Assembly (NCBI GenBank): GCA_025738555.1
Contig: JAOVFP010000023.1
Span: 1,054,001 to 1,118,000 of the forward strand
Length of the DNA stretch: 64,000 nt
From: Cyathus striatus
Lineage: Eukaryota; Basidiomycota; Agaricomycetes; Agaricales; Nidulariaceae
Reading direction: 5' to 3'
Each line of letters starts with the position of its first letter. Within the stretch, counting starts at the first letter, position 1. Below are positions 1 through 11,248 of this stretch, one piece after another. Made by a program: the position numbers and the translations under genes. Below the pieces are notes generated by a model. It saw nothing but the letters and a program-made list of their open reading frames with translations. It had not been told where the DNA came from and did not search any database.

Positions 1-3000
1 AAGCCATGAAAACTCTTCATCGGTCCCTTCATACCCTAGCCAGCGTACATAGTACCTCAGTTTGCAACGCAAACGACGATCCAGTTTAGAGTCCAAGATT
101 TCCGAGACCTCGTATTCAATATCACCATCAACCTGGACAGGTGGTGGTGGAGGAATAATGCGATCTGGGATAGTATTTTCAGTATTGGGTTCAAGCATGG
201 ATACATGGAATACTGGGTGGACTGCACGAAATTGTTCTGGAAGGCGCAAGGTACGCGAATGCGATCCGGCAAGTGCGATGACTTCAAAAGGTCCTAGGAA
301 CTTTTCTGCAAGTTTCCGGGATGGTCGGGTTGTCCGGAAGTACTCGGCTTTAACGTATACCTTTGTCCCGACAGGGAATGCGGGTGCGGGTTTGCGACGC
401 GCATCGGCGGGTGCTTGATAACGTTTCTGCGCACTGAGTATTTCGGTCCGAAGCATCTCGTGAAGTTCCTCGAGGTTTACTGCGAAGTGCCGTGCACGAG
501 CGGAAGTGAGATCACGTTCCGGATGTATCGCAAGGTTCGGGTGATAACCCTTGTTTGCGTAGAACGGTGAAATTCCTGTGGTTGCGCTCGGTGCATTATT
601 GTAAGCAAATTCAGCAAGAGGTAAAAGATCACACCAGTTATCCTGCTGGTAGTTGCAGTAGGCCCGAAGGTATTGTTCCAGAGTTTGGTTTGTGCGTTCC
701 GTTTGGCCGTCGCCTTCGGGATGATAACCCGAGGTGAAATGTAAAGTGATGTCGAGGGCCGTACCGAGGGAGCGGAAGAAATGTGACACAAACTCGGAAC
801 CACGATCGGAAGTGATGTGTTCCGGGACTCCGTGCTTGGAAAAGACATGAAGTACAAATAGAAGCGCAAGGTCGGAAGAAGAGCAAGTGGTATGAGTGGG
901 AATGAAGATAGACTGCTTGGAGAAACGATCCACGATAACGAGTATAGAATCATACTTGGAAGCCGATGATTTTGGAAGTTGATCTATGAAATCCATAGAT
1001 ATCGAATGCCATGGGCGTCCGGGAACCGGAAGTTGTTTCAGGGTTCCGTACGGGCGGTGGCGCTGTGGTTTAGAACGCATGCAAGTATTACAAGACTTAC
1101 AATAGTCCTTTACAAACGTCCGTATAAGCGGCCAAGTATATTCGCGTCGAATTAGCTCGAGGGTCTTGTTCTGTCCAAGGTGTCCTGAAAGCGGGTGGTC
1201 GTGTTTGTACTGTAAAACCCGAAGCCGAAGGGTTCCGGAGTCCGGAACATAGATCCGGTTATCTAGACGGAGGAAACCGTCCGGGGTTACAGTCCAACGA
1301 TTCTCGGGAGTCCGCATTCGGATAACTGCGACCGGGTCATTAGGGAGAGCTGATAATATGTCAGTATGTAACTGTTCAATGTCCATGATGATACTAGCGC
1401 GAAGAGCAGGTACAATAAGTGAGGTTGCTCGGAGAGAAGTGATAAGCTGTTCCTGTGTGAACACTGGACGATAGTTATGCGGATTGACCTTAGCGTAGTC
1501 GCTATCCCCCTCTTTAGGGTAGACGTCCCATCGTCTAGTCAGAGCATCCGGCTTCGCCCCGAGTTTTCCGGGTCGAAAGCGGATAACTAGATTGAACTGG
1601 GAAAGATACTCGGACCATCGGGCTTGTCGTCGGGACAAGATCTTGGTTGTGGAAAAGTATTCCAAGTTCTTGTGGTCTGTGACGACGTCAATGGGTGAAC
1701 CGGAACCTTCCAGGTAATGACGCCAGACTTGGAATGCTTCGAAGATAGCAAGCAATTCCTTGTCATGGGTGTCGTAGTTTAACTCGGGAGGTGTAAAGGT
1801 TCGTGAGTGGAAAGCGATAGGGTGAATCTCGCCATCATCGGAAACTATAGACAGGATAGCAGCCAACGCGTAATCCGAAGCGTCGGTTTCCACGATGAGC
1901 TGCTTGTCGGGAACCCAATGGGTAAGAATGGGTGCCGACGTGAAAGCATCCTTAAGTTCAGTGAAAGCGGAACGGCATTTTTCCGAGAAGTTCCACGGAT
2001 TACCCTTCCGGGTAAGGCGGGTGAGCGGAACAACTATGTCGGAATAGTTGTATATAAAACGCCGATAGAAATTAGCGAACCCAAGGAAGGATTGAATGTC
2101 TTTTACTTTCCTTGGTTCCGGCCATTCTTGAATAGTCTTCACCTTTGTTGGAGACATGGTGAGACCGTTGGGCGATAGTATATATCCGAGATATTCCACG
2201 GATTCCGAGTGGAACTCACACTTATCGCGCGCGCGTACAACCCGTGCTTCCGGAGTCGACGCAAAACTTCCCTGACATGTTGGCGATGTTGCGCAAGGTT
2301 ATCAGAGTATATAAGGATGTCATCCAAATAAACTATGACGCACACATCAAGAAGGTCTTTGAAAACATCGTTCATGAAGCGTTGGAAACCCGCGGGTGCA
2401 TTGGAAAGTCCGAAGGGCATGACTAGCCATTCGAAGGATCCATAGCGAGTCCGGAAAGCGGTTTTCCATTCATCGTCCTCGGCAATGCGGACCAGGTGGT
2501 ACGCATGACGTAGGTCGATCTTGGTGTAGATACGGGCGCGACGGGGACTGTCGAGCAAATCTGAAATGAGTGGCAAAGGATAACGATCCTTTTTAGAAAT
2601 AGCGTTCAACCCGCGGAAATCCACACAAAGCCGAAGCGATCCGTCCTTCTTGCGGACAAAAAGGACGGGAGCTCCGTGCGAGAGAGCGTGAAGGTTGAAT
2701 AAATCCGATCCGGATATGTTCATCGATGAATTCCCGAAGAGCGGAAAGCTCGGATTGGGAAAGGGAATAGATCCGACCTACAGGAGGTGAAGCACCTTCT
2801 TCTAGGTTGATCTTTAAGTCGTAGGGACGGTGAGGGGCAAGTGTATCTGCCCGGGACTTGCTAAATACATCAGCAAACTCGTGATACTCAGACGGTATTG
2901 AAGAGAGATCCGGAGCTTCCTCTGGATTGAGGGCAGCGGCGGAAGCGACAGCACCAAGCTGGATACGGAAAGTCTGTGCTCCCTCTAAACGGCATGCACG

Positions 3001-3609
3001 CGAGAAGGCGGCACCGTTTATTAGCGAAATGCTAGGAGGAGGTGGCAGAGACTCATCAGAGGTGACCGGAGATGGATCCTCGGAAGCGGAACCTGGTTCC
3101 GAGATCCCGGATTTGAGCGGAAGTTGCTCGGAAGTGTCTGGAGTCCGGAATGTTAATGAGCCCGATACCCAGTCAATCAACGGATTGAAGCGGGTGAGCC
3201 AATTGTATCCTAGGACTGCAGAACACACGGAATCAAGAGGTGTCACATAGAGTTCGACTGTAATACATTCACCGGTAGGGAATATAGTACAGGCAGTGTA
3301 ACGAACTCGGTTATAACATGATTGGTGGTGCCATCGAAAAGTCTGAGAGCGATAGGTGGAGTAGGTGAGGTAGGAATAGCATGTGTCCGAACGAAAGATG
3401 AATCCATAAAACAATGGGTAGAACCCGAATCGACTAGAGCGCTATATGAAACTGTACAGGGTGTAGGGAGAGCATGGATGGTACTACAAAGTGGAATATG
3501 AAGGGCATTGGGGTCGGAAAGAGCGGAAGCGTTGAGTCTTACCTGCATCGGCTGCGCACAAGGGGAACAACGCGGTCCTCGGCTTGTGTGGTGTCCAGAG
3601 GACCGCTCC
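1..3609 (-). CDS. pol: pol polyprotein (protease, RT, RNase H, integrase, chromodomain), partial, with frame breaks
   Basis: Protease: [17 protein letters not shown] near 3440-3390, with the catalytic DSG. A one-base shift near 3280 follows. Reverse transcriptase: [23 protein letters not shown] and [10 protein letters not shown] near 2620-2320, flanked by shifts near 2690 (one base extra) and 2227 (one base missing). From about 2225 to position 1 the frame is uninterrupted: RNase H ([11 protein letters not shown] near 1885-1850), the integrase HHCC finger (HPLSGHLGQ... CKSCNTC, 1200-1080), a catalytic core with MDFID, SDRGSEF and DGQTER for the D,D,E triad, and a [12 protein letters not shown]-domain. 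The chromodomain is [12 protein letters not shown]...YYVRWLGY (120-1). The protein runs off the window. Chromodomains of this kind are known to guide integration to marked chromatin. Confidence 0.85.
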
Positions 3610-5120
3610 CTATTTTTTCGAACCCGAAGCCGGGTTGGAAAGAGGCGCGGACCTGCGGGTCGAGGGACCCGCAGAAGCCGACGTAGGAGCCGAAGCGGAT
3701 ATTCCGGATGCCCGGGCTCTAGCCGCGGAAGAGGCAGAGCGGGGACATTCTTTGGCGCGATGCCCCGGATTACCGCAGAACAAGCATAGATTGTTGTCCA
3801 TGCGACGCTGACGTTCTTGTGGCAAAAGTTTGCCATCTCGACCAACCTTGTCATTCAATTCCGGCCTCCGCTGTTGGGGAGGCTGCGAGGAACGAGGTGG
3901 GTGACTACCAGCACGGTGGGGATAACTCGGACGTGGCGCATATTGACCTGAAACGAGGCGGGAAGGCGCCGGGGTGACTGCGGGGCGGTTTGTAGTAGCT
4001 CTAACAGAGCTATCCGGAACCCGCGGACCCCGAGGCTGGTGGGATTCCCGCGTACGCTCGGACTGGCGTTCCCAGTACCGACTATCGATCCCTTGAGCTA
4101 GTTTAATCATCCCGCGCTTTGTGGTAGGTTTCCCAACATGAGAGATCTCATCCTTAATGCGACCCGGAAACCCGGAATAGAGTCGGTGGCATAAGGACTT
4201 ATCATCCCAGTCGGTGCGCTGTGCAAGCCTGTTGAACTGTACAAGATACTTGGACAGTTTCTGTGAATCCTTCATAACGAGGACATCCAGATCATTCTCG
4301 GCATCCCCTTCCGGGTTCGCTAACCCGAAGTTATCCTCTAGCATGACGACGAAAACCTCCCAAGAGTGAAGGAACTCATCATCAGCATAGGGATTGGAGA
4401 GGGTCGGCATAACGAGCTGAAGCGCGGTATCCCGAAGATATGCGAGAGCGAAGTTGACCTGGGAATGTCCATCCGAGTATTGGGAAGGATTATTCCGGAA
4501 GTAGATTTGGCATTGAGTAATGAACTGCTCCAACTTCTCAGCACTGGAACCATCAAAAGTATCTGGCTTTTGAACGTTGCGTTCCCGACGTGTTCCCGAT
4601 GTACCCCGGGCGGATTCCGCAACTCTCAAAAGAGCTTTGGCAAGCCGGTCTTCCCGGGAGTGGCGCGCAAGAGGTGTGCGCCTGGGATTGTCGACATCAT
4701 CCTCATCACCATCATCCCCTGAGTCTGAGGATGGTGGAGACGGAGGATTGGGCTGAGAAGGAGGTGGAGGTGGCGGTCCAAGGTACCACCATCAGAGCCG
4801 TGACCCTCGGGAGTGTCCCGGTCTGCTGCGACTGTACCATATGGCGGTGGAGTACCATCCGGAGGAGCCTGAGCAGATCCGAGGTTCCCGGCTGCAGGAA
4901 CAGAAAGTAGCTGAGCGGAAGTCGAGGGTGGACCCAGGAAAGTAGCACTAGGAGGTGGTGCTGGGCTGGGTGTAACCCGAGACGGTGTAGAAGGTAGAGA
5001 ACCTGAAGTACTCCGTGGAGGCTGTTGCCTCGTAGCTGCACGGGTGGCACGAGCACCCACAGCATTGGTATGACTAGCGGTATGCGCTGTGCGAGTAACC
5101 GAAGTCCCAGTTGGAGCCAT
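3610..5120 (-). CDS. gag: gag polyprotein of minus-strand gypsy element (frame broken once)
   Basis: The capsid protein that would package element RNA. The start chosen is the ATG at 5120 (MAPTGTSVTR), because upstream sequence is leader. The N-terminal third is Pro/Ser/Thr-rich. The frame then slips by one base near 4775, where a poly-proline stretch resumes in the next frame (4629 frame), consistent with one missing base. The retrotransposon gag core follows (TFDGSSAEKLEQFI... through LCHRLYSGFPGRIKDEI), then a CCHC knuckle CLFCGNPGHRAKECP near 3820-3770. It ends at TAG 3612-3610, directly after a run of six A. The pol frame continues in the +1 frame from there. Likely functional apart from the one-base break. 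Confidence 0.75.
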
Positions 5121-5355
5121 GATAAAGAGATATCCAAGGTATGAGTATTCGTATACTGTTACGTACCGATTCTCTTCCTGCTTAGAAGTGGTTGCGAAGA
5201 CACCCGGAGGGTGTGGGAGAACTATAACGGAAACCCGAAGTGAGTACGGGTGCGGAAACGTAGAGCGGGAGTGCGGAAAGAACCGTGGCTTCAGCTTGTG
5301 TGCTGCGCCGCCTGGATATCCCCAGGGAATGGTTCGTATTTCGAGTAAGATGATA

Positions 5356-5922
5356 TGTAACAAAGGAAGACGTTCTAGAGTATAAGAGAAGGCTTCGCCA
5401 CTACACTAGGTAGCGGGAGAGAAACCCGAAGGAAAACCCGGAGCGGGTTTCGGAACTTAGAGTAGGAAGAAAGTGTACAGAGTTGATACGAATACTAAAG
5501 ACTACCTATTACATCTGGAAGACTACTTATACTAAGTAGGAACCTGTAGATACGAATGTAGAAGTATTATACAAAGGACAAGTCAAAGGAGTAAGTAGGA
5601 AATGAAGTCTTGGCAAAGCGGAGTAGGGGCGCAAATGACGCGCTCAGAATGAAGAATAAGGAACTAATCTACAAAGGCCATAATGAAACGTATAAGTAGG
5701 AATGGAAGGGAGGAGTAATAGAATGATGACGCGGTGAGGCCGTCATAAGAGAAAGTACGTATCCGGGATACCCGATAGAAAACCCGACGGGTTCCGGGTA
5801 CGTTCCCGGGCGGGAACGTCGGGAAGTGTAAACCCGAAGCGGGTACATTCCGGGAACGGACCGGGTATGTTAGAAGGTCACGTGGGAACGTCGGCACGAT
5901 GTATCCGGACATGGATATAACA
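5356..5922 (-). repeat. putative 5' LTR of the minus-strand gypsy element
   Basis: On the minus strand the segment begins TGTTATATCC at 5922 and ends CTTTGTTACA at 5356, giving the TGT...ACA ends usual for LTRs and a length of 567 bp. About 235 bp of leader separates it from the gag ATG at 5120. The interior is rich in CCCGAA/GGAACG words. The partner LTR is outside the window, so the boundaries are inferred from the ends only. The right boundary coincides with the point where the plus element's reading frame opens, which supports 5922/5923 as the junction. No convincing primer binding site was identified. Confidence 0.5.
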
Positions 5923-8900
5923 TGCTGGACTGAATGAATCGGATCTCGATGTGAGCAATCAACAAGCTGCACTTGATTCATTCCATTCCGCTAAGAAACG
6001 TAAGGCTTGTAAGACCACTTCTAAGCGCCGCAAGGAGACGGAATCGAGCTCTGAGGAGGAAACCCCTCCTAAGAAGAATTACAGGACTGTGCAGATAGCC
6101 GACTTCACTGCTAATCCACCCACCAGTGTAACCCCAAGTTCAAGTCACCAAACTCGTAACGTAAGGTACAATCTCAACCCAATTAACCAAGTGCCTTCTT
6201 CCAGTCACTTGGGGAAAGCTTTCGAGAAACCGCGTCGTCGTCGTAAAGCTAGGACTCCTAGTCCCTCTGAGTCAGGTAGCTCGTCATCGAGCTCTCCTTC
6301 ATCAGATGATGATTCAAACCCCAGTGATTCAGAATCTGACCCTAGTGAATCATCCGACTCGGAGGATAGTGATGATAACAACTATCGCCGTCGTCATCGC
6401 CACAGGAGCAGTAGCCGGAGACATCACTCCTCTCATAAGCGCAAATCACGCCGCCCTATTATCCGTCCCATGGAACCAAAGGAGTATGATGGTACTATTG
6501 AGGCCCGTACCTTCCAGCGTTTCATGGACGAGGCAACCGCCTATGTCAAAGATGGTAAAGTCCCCAAAAAGAGACAAGTATTTGTCCTCTCATATTTCTT
6601 GGCAGATAAAGCATATGATTTTTATGTACAAAAAGTAGCCGCTAATCACTCTGAGTGGAGGCTTGACGAGTTCTTCCGTGCAATGTTCAATTATCTTTTC
6701 CCTACGGATTACCGCGAATCACAACGCGAGAAACTCAGAACCTTCCACCAAGGAAATATGTCCGTCTCTGAATATACCCATAGTCTTGACGAGTTGCTTA
6801 AGTCTATTGGAGATATAAGTCCTCGAGAGATGGTCCAACATCTCTGGGATGGCTTCCGAGTCTCAATCCAAGAACGACTTTGGCTCGAAAAACTCAACCC
6901 AAGCCTGTCGTCTTGGGAAGAGGTTGCTGAAGCTGCTCGAATAATTGAAGTAGCTCAGAACATGAGCCGTCGTGCTAGCCGCCGCCGGGGCAATGGGAAT
7001 GGAGGTCCTGGAGGACCTAGCGGAGGAGACAAAGGGCCAGGAGGACCTAATAACAGTGGTGGTCGACATGGAGGGCGTAATTTCCACCATCGGAATAATA
7101 ACAATTCCAACCGACACAATTCCTCACATAGGAATAGTCGAGCACCATCTAATGGGCATCGTAACCCCAAACATCAGAATGGTCCCCCACGGAATCAGAG
7201 AACCAATAGTGCTAAGTCTAAAGAACCGGCCAAACTCTCTGATAAAGAGCGCTCAGAATTGTTAGCCGCTGGAAAATGTTTTAAGTGCCGAGAAACTGGT
7301 CACTTATCTCACAACTGTCCTCAAGGTTCAACTATCAGGACCAATAACACAAATAAACCTCCAGGGATTTCCAACTTTAACATTGATGTTGTTGAAGAAC
7401 CAGAAACGGAAGAAGAGCCTGAGCAGCTCGAAAGTCTTCCATTTGGTGCAAAAATTGCTCTCTTCAGTATGGTGGTTGAGCAAGCATATCAGCATGAAGA
7501 TGCTCCATGGATGGAATACCACCCTGAGCATGAACCGCGGACATCAATAGGCGACAGTTATGCAATGGTTGCTGACTGGATACTCCACCGGATGCAGCCA
7601 TATCCTGCCGATGAATACCGCCTTAACCGAAATGTTCAGGTGCGGTTTATGGTGAGACCTCATGATGCACAACATTATATGATCCATGACCGAGGAACTG
7701 GCCATGGAGTCCGAGTATCTATATCCCTGCTCAAAAATCTGCATTTTCGGATTGGAGAATGGTATGCTCGACATACTGCTAGGTATTATAATGTAGACGA
7801 TAGACCGTCTCGTACTATGGCCATGGGGGATGCTCCTGCAATCGTAGCGGAACACCTCCTTCGTGATGGGATCACTAAGTACTACCCCACAGTTGATCCC
7901 GAAATCGAATATTACTATCGTTTTAATGTGCAACATGCTGCACCTAACTCTGAAGTATATAGAATTAATGATTGGGACTTCCCCAACTGCAATATTTATA
8001 TTAGTAAAGCTCACCTCGAAGACCCCCACTTTGACCTTGTGGGATGGTACTGGAAACAAGTCCGATCTGGAGCAATAGGACGTTATCCTAATGACTTTAC
8101 AAGTGATACCTCAAGTGGCTCTACACCCGAGAATCCTCCTAGTCATTACGAGCACTCCGAGGAAGACTACACAAGCGTCGAATTGCGACACTATCTGTGT
8201 AGAGAAATTGAAATCCTACTCGAAAAGGGTAAACCATACCCTGGGGATTTACCAATCCCTCGTGTTGGAAATCGATTCTCTGTGCATTTCACAGCCAATG
8301 GGGATCTAATTGATATTATTGATGGATGGCGCAAAACCCGCGCATTTCTACCATATGAACGGCTACTACAAGATGGGTTCGAGATAGGTTCATGGTTCGC
8401 ACTAGTGCTAGCTAACCAAGAGGTTAGTCGGCATGCACGTCGTCTCACAAATCACTGGAAGCACCAAAACCAGCCCTCTTGTACATCTTGGAAAATGTAC
8501 GAGGAATCCATCACTAGCTCCCTATCTCGAAACCGATTCACGTATGATAACCTCTACCCTCCATTTGGGCCCCGTGATCGCTTCGTTGTAAAACTGAATC
8601 AGCATGAGGCTGTCATTGAAGACCGTTTACGAAGATGTATATCATATCTTCCCATTAATAAACTCTCGTCCCCGACTTTCGACCTACTCCAGTGGTACGA
8701 ATTACGCATGGGAGATTACCTCACTCGTAGCTCCATGCAACCAGATAGATTAGACCGGCCTTCAAGAACAGCTGTTGGGAATACTGTCCCCTCCGAAGAA
8801 TTTAACTTTGAATGGAGAGGAACACGGAGAACCCGTAGACGCAATGAGCGTAGGAGAAGACAACAGAGGGTGAGACATGCTGCAAACCCTGACATCATTG

Positions 8901-11248
8901 ATGACGATCTCCTGCTCTTGGACGACTTGGCGATACATGGAGTACAAGTACCGAGAGGCACTTATCCTGCTTTACAGCATAACTCAGTTGTCCACAAAGA
9001 CAAAGCTCGCCTAGTGCCCAAACCAATAGTCCTGACCGTGAAAATAAATGGTCACCCAGCGCGCGCCCTCATTGACTCTGGATCAATTGGGGATTTCCTG
9101 TCAACCACATTAGCGACCCAATTGAAAGTGCCGTTAATCAAACATGACAAACCATTGGGTCTCCAACTCGCTGTGCAAGGATCTCGGTCCGTAATAAACT
9201 CGCATACAACTGTGGACTTTGAATATCAGTCTATCAAGGAAAGTCGTACATTTGACATAATCAATCTTACCAGTTATGATGCAATTCTCGGTACTCCTTG
9301 GTTGTACCAACACCAAGTATGTATTGGACTGAACCCATGCCGAATCCTGATAGGTAATGATAGCGCATTGCCTCTTAAAGGCAAAGCCGTAACGACGATC
9401 TCATCACGCGTTATTGAAACCTCGAGCTCAGATCCAGTAGTCAGAGCTCGGGAGGAACTCCTTCGATACGCTGAACCCCTCTGCAAAGAGGTCGAAGAGA
9501 CTGGACTTCCTCCTTTTCGAGTTATTAATCACACCATCCCCTTGATTGACGAAACAAAAATCTATCCTTGGAGACCGTCTAAATGCCCTGAAGCTCTCAA
9601 AGAGCTATGGCGTGAAAAACGTAATGCCTATCTCAAAACAGGGCGATGGAAGATTACTACTGCAGGTAACACAGTCCCCATGCTATTGCTACCTAAACCG
9701 AGAAAGGAGGGACAGCCGATTGAACTTCGAACAGTCTTTGACTTGAGGGAACGTAACAAAAATACGAAGAAAATGTCTTCCCCACTTCCTGATCCTGAAA
9801 GTATATTTCGTCGTGTTGCAACGGAGGGCAAATTCGTATCACTTCTTGACCTTAAAGGCGCATTCGAACAAATCCGTATTGTCCCTGAACATGTTGAGCG
9901 TTCCGCGGTAACAACCCCTGATGGAAATATGGTCAGCCTAGTTATCCAACAGGGAGATACTAATGCACCGGCAACATGCCAGGCATTAATGAACCATATC
10001 TTCTCAGCTCACCTTGGGAAGTTCGTGTATGTGTACTTGGATGACATTGTTATCTTTTCGCAGACACTATCTGAACATATCAAACATGTCAAACTTGTTC
10101 TTGATATACTGAAACGAGAACAATTGTACCTCAGTAAGCGGAAGTTGAACTTTCTCCCCAAAGAATTGAAGTTGTTGGGACGAATTGTCGACCGCAATGG
10201 CATCCGAATGGACCCTGACAAGGTTGACTGCGTCGTCAATTGGAAAACACCCACCAACCGCGACTTACTTCGCGGATTCCTTGGCTCAGTAGGGTATCTG
10301 GCCGATGACCTCCCACTCGTTCGGATTCCAATGGGAGTCCTAAGTGCTATTGTTGGAGATACTGTTCCGTTTCGGTGGACATACACTGAACAACGAGCCT
10401 TCGATGATGTGAAACGATTAACACAAAATTTTCGTGATCATAGCCGAAAACCATTGGACTACTCACCTAATGCTCTTCCAATATGGGTAGTCACGGATGG
10501 GTGCCTTACAGGGATAGCCGGCTTGGTTAGTCAAGGGCTTGATTGGAAAACGGCAACAATTGCTGCCTTTTTCTCCGCAAAACTCAACTCTGCACAGCAG
10601 AATTACCCCACCCACGAGGTGGAGATGCTTGCCGGTGTCGAAACGATGTTACGACACCGAGATATCCTCCAAGGCACTACCTTCCAGTGGGTAACGGATC
10701 ACAAAGGTTTGGTTCACTTGTTAAACCAAAAGAATCTATCGGGGCGACAAGCACGCTGGCTTGAGAAAATCAGTGAATTTGATTTCACTGTTTTGTACGT
10801 ACCTGGTGCCGAAAACGTCGTTGCAGACTCCCTATCCCGATTGTACTCCAACGATGATCCAGGTACTGTCCGCGCTCCTAGCGAGTACACCTATTTTGAT
10901 GTAGTAAACGAGGATTCCCCTGGTCTGATCTCGACCTCGGAGCCAATCCTCTCGGGTATCCAAGCTGTAGCTGCAATACAACGTCAGCCTTTGAAGTTAG
11001 ATACTTCAGCTGACAACGTACCTTCCCGTTGGTCATCTCGATTGGCATCAAAAAATTGCACTGAAATGCGACAGGAACCAGCCCCAGTAGTACATCAACC
11101 TGTACATGAGCCCAAGCCTGCATCAGCTCCTGTTGCACCTGTAAAGCGCCAACGAAAACACATACCTGGTGCTGAGACCGGCCGGCCAGAAACTGCAAAA
11201 GAATTCGCAAAACGGATGGCAAACCGCTTTGTTCTCAAAGGACCATGA
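5923..11248 (+). CDS. gag-pol: gag-protease-RT-RNase H polyprotein (5' truncated, ends at in-frame TGA)
   Basis: No ATG is available. The frame opens at the junction (AGLNESDLDV...), and the GTG at 5951 is not a plausible eukaryotic start, so residues are numbered from 5951. Order: Ser/Arg-rich basic and acidic head (1-170), retrotransposon gag core (about 175-330), Gly/Asn/Arg-rich linker, CCHC knuckle CFKCRETGHLSHNCP (near 443-457), then four diverged tandem domains (about 535-925, see findings), an Arg-rich stretch, the aspartic protease (DSGS near 1041), RT with YLDD at 1362-1365, and RNase H (VTDGCLTG, HEVEMLAGVE, VTDHKGL). It ends in a Pro-rich, basic linker at TGA 11246-11248. The frame continues unchanged beyond that stop, so this is one polyprotein interrupted by a stop. 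Confidence 0.85.

Larger units (their letters stand above)
1..5922 (-). mobile_element. Ty3/gypsy chromodomain LTR retrotransposon, minus strand, truncated by window edge
   Basis: Read on the minus strand this holds, in order, an apparent 5' LTR, a leader, gag with a CCHC knuckle, aspartic protease, reverse transcriptase (YLDD box), RNase H, integrase and a C-terminal chromodomain. That order is the Metaviridae (Ty3/gypsy) chromovirus plan. The 3' end and 3' LTR lie left of position 1. The frame breaks near 4775, 3613, 3280, 2690 and 2227, but from about 2225 to 1 it is fully open with intact RNase H and integrase residues, so the element is young or only lightly damaged. Its sequence is not similar to the neighbouring plus-strand element, so the two belong to different families. 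Confidence 0.9.

Noticed and set aside
477..953. 158-codon open frame on the minus strand
   Set aside because: It is a Ser/Pro-rich shadow of the integrase, which reads in the neighbouring minus frame with all catalytic residues.
5951..5953. GTG as the start of the plus element's gag-pol
   Set aside because: Not a eukaryotic start of choice. The frame is open further left to the junction at 5923, so the true start is elsewhere.
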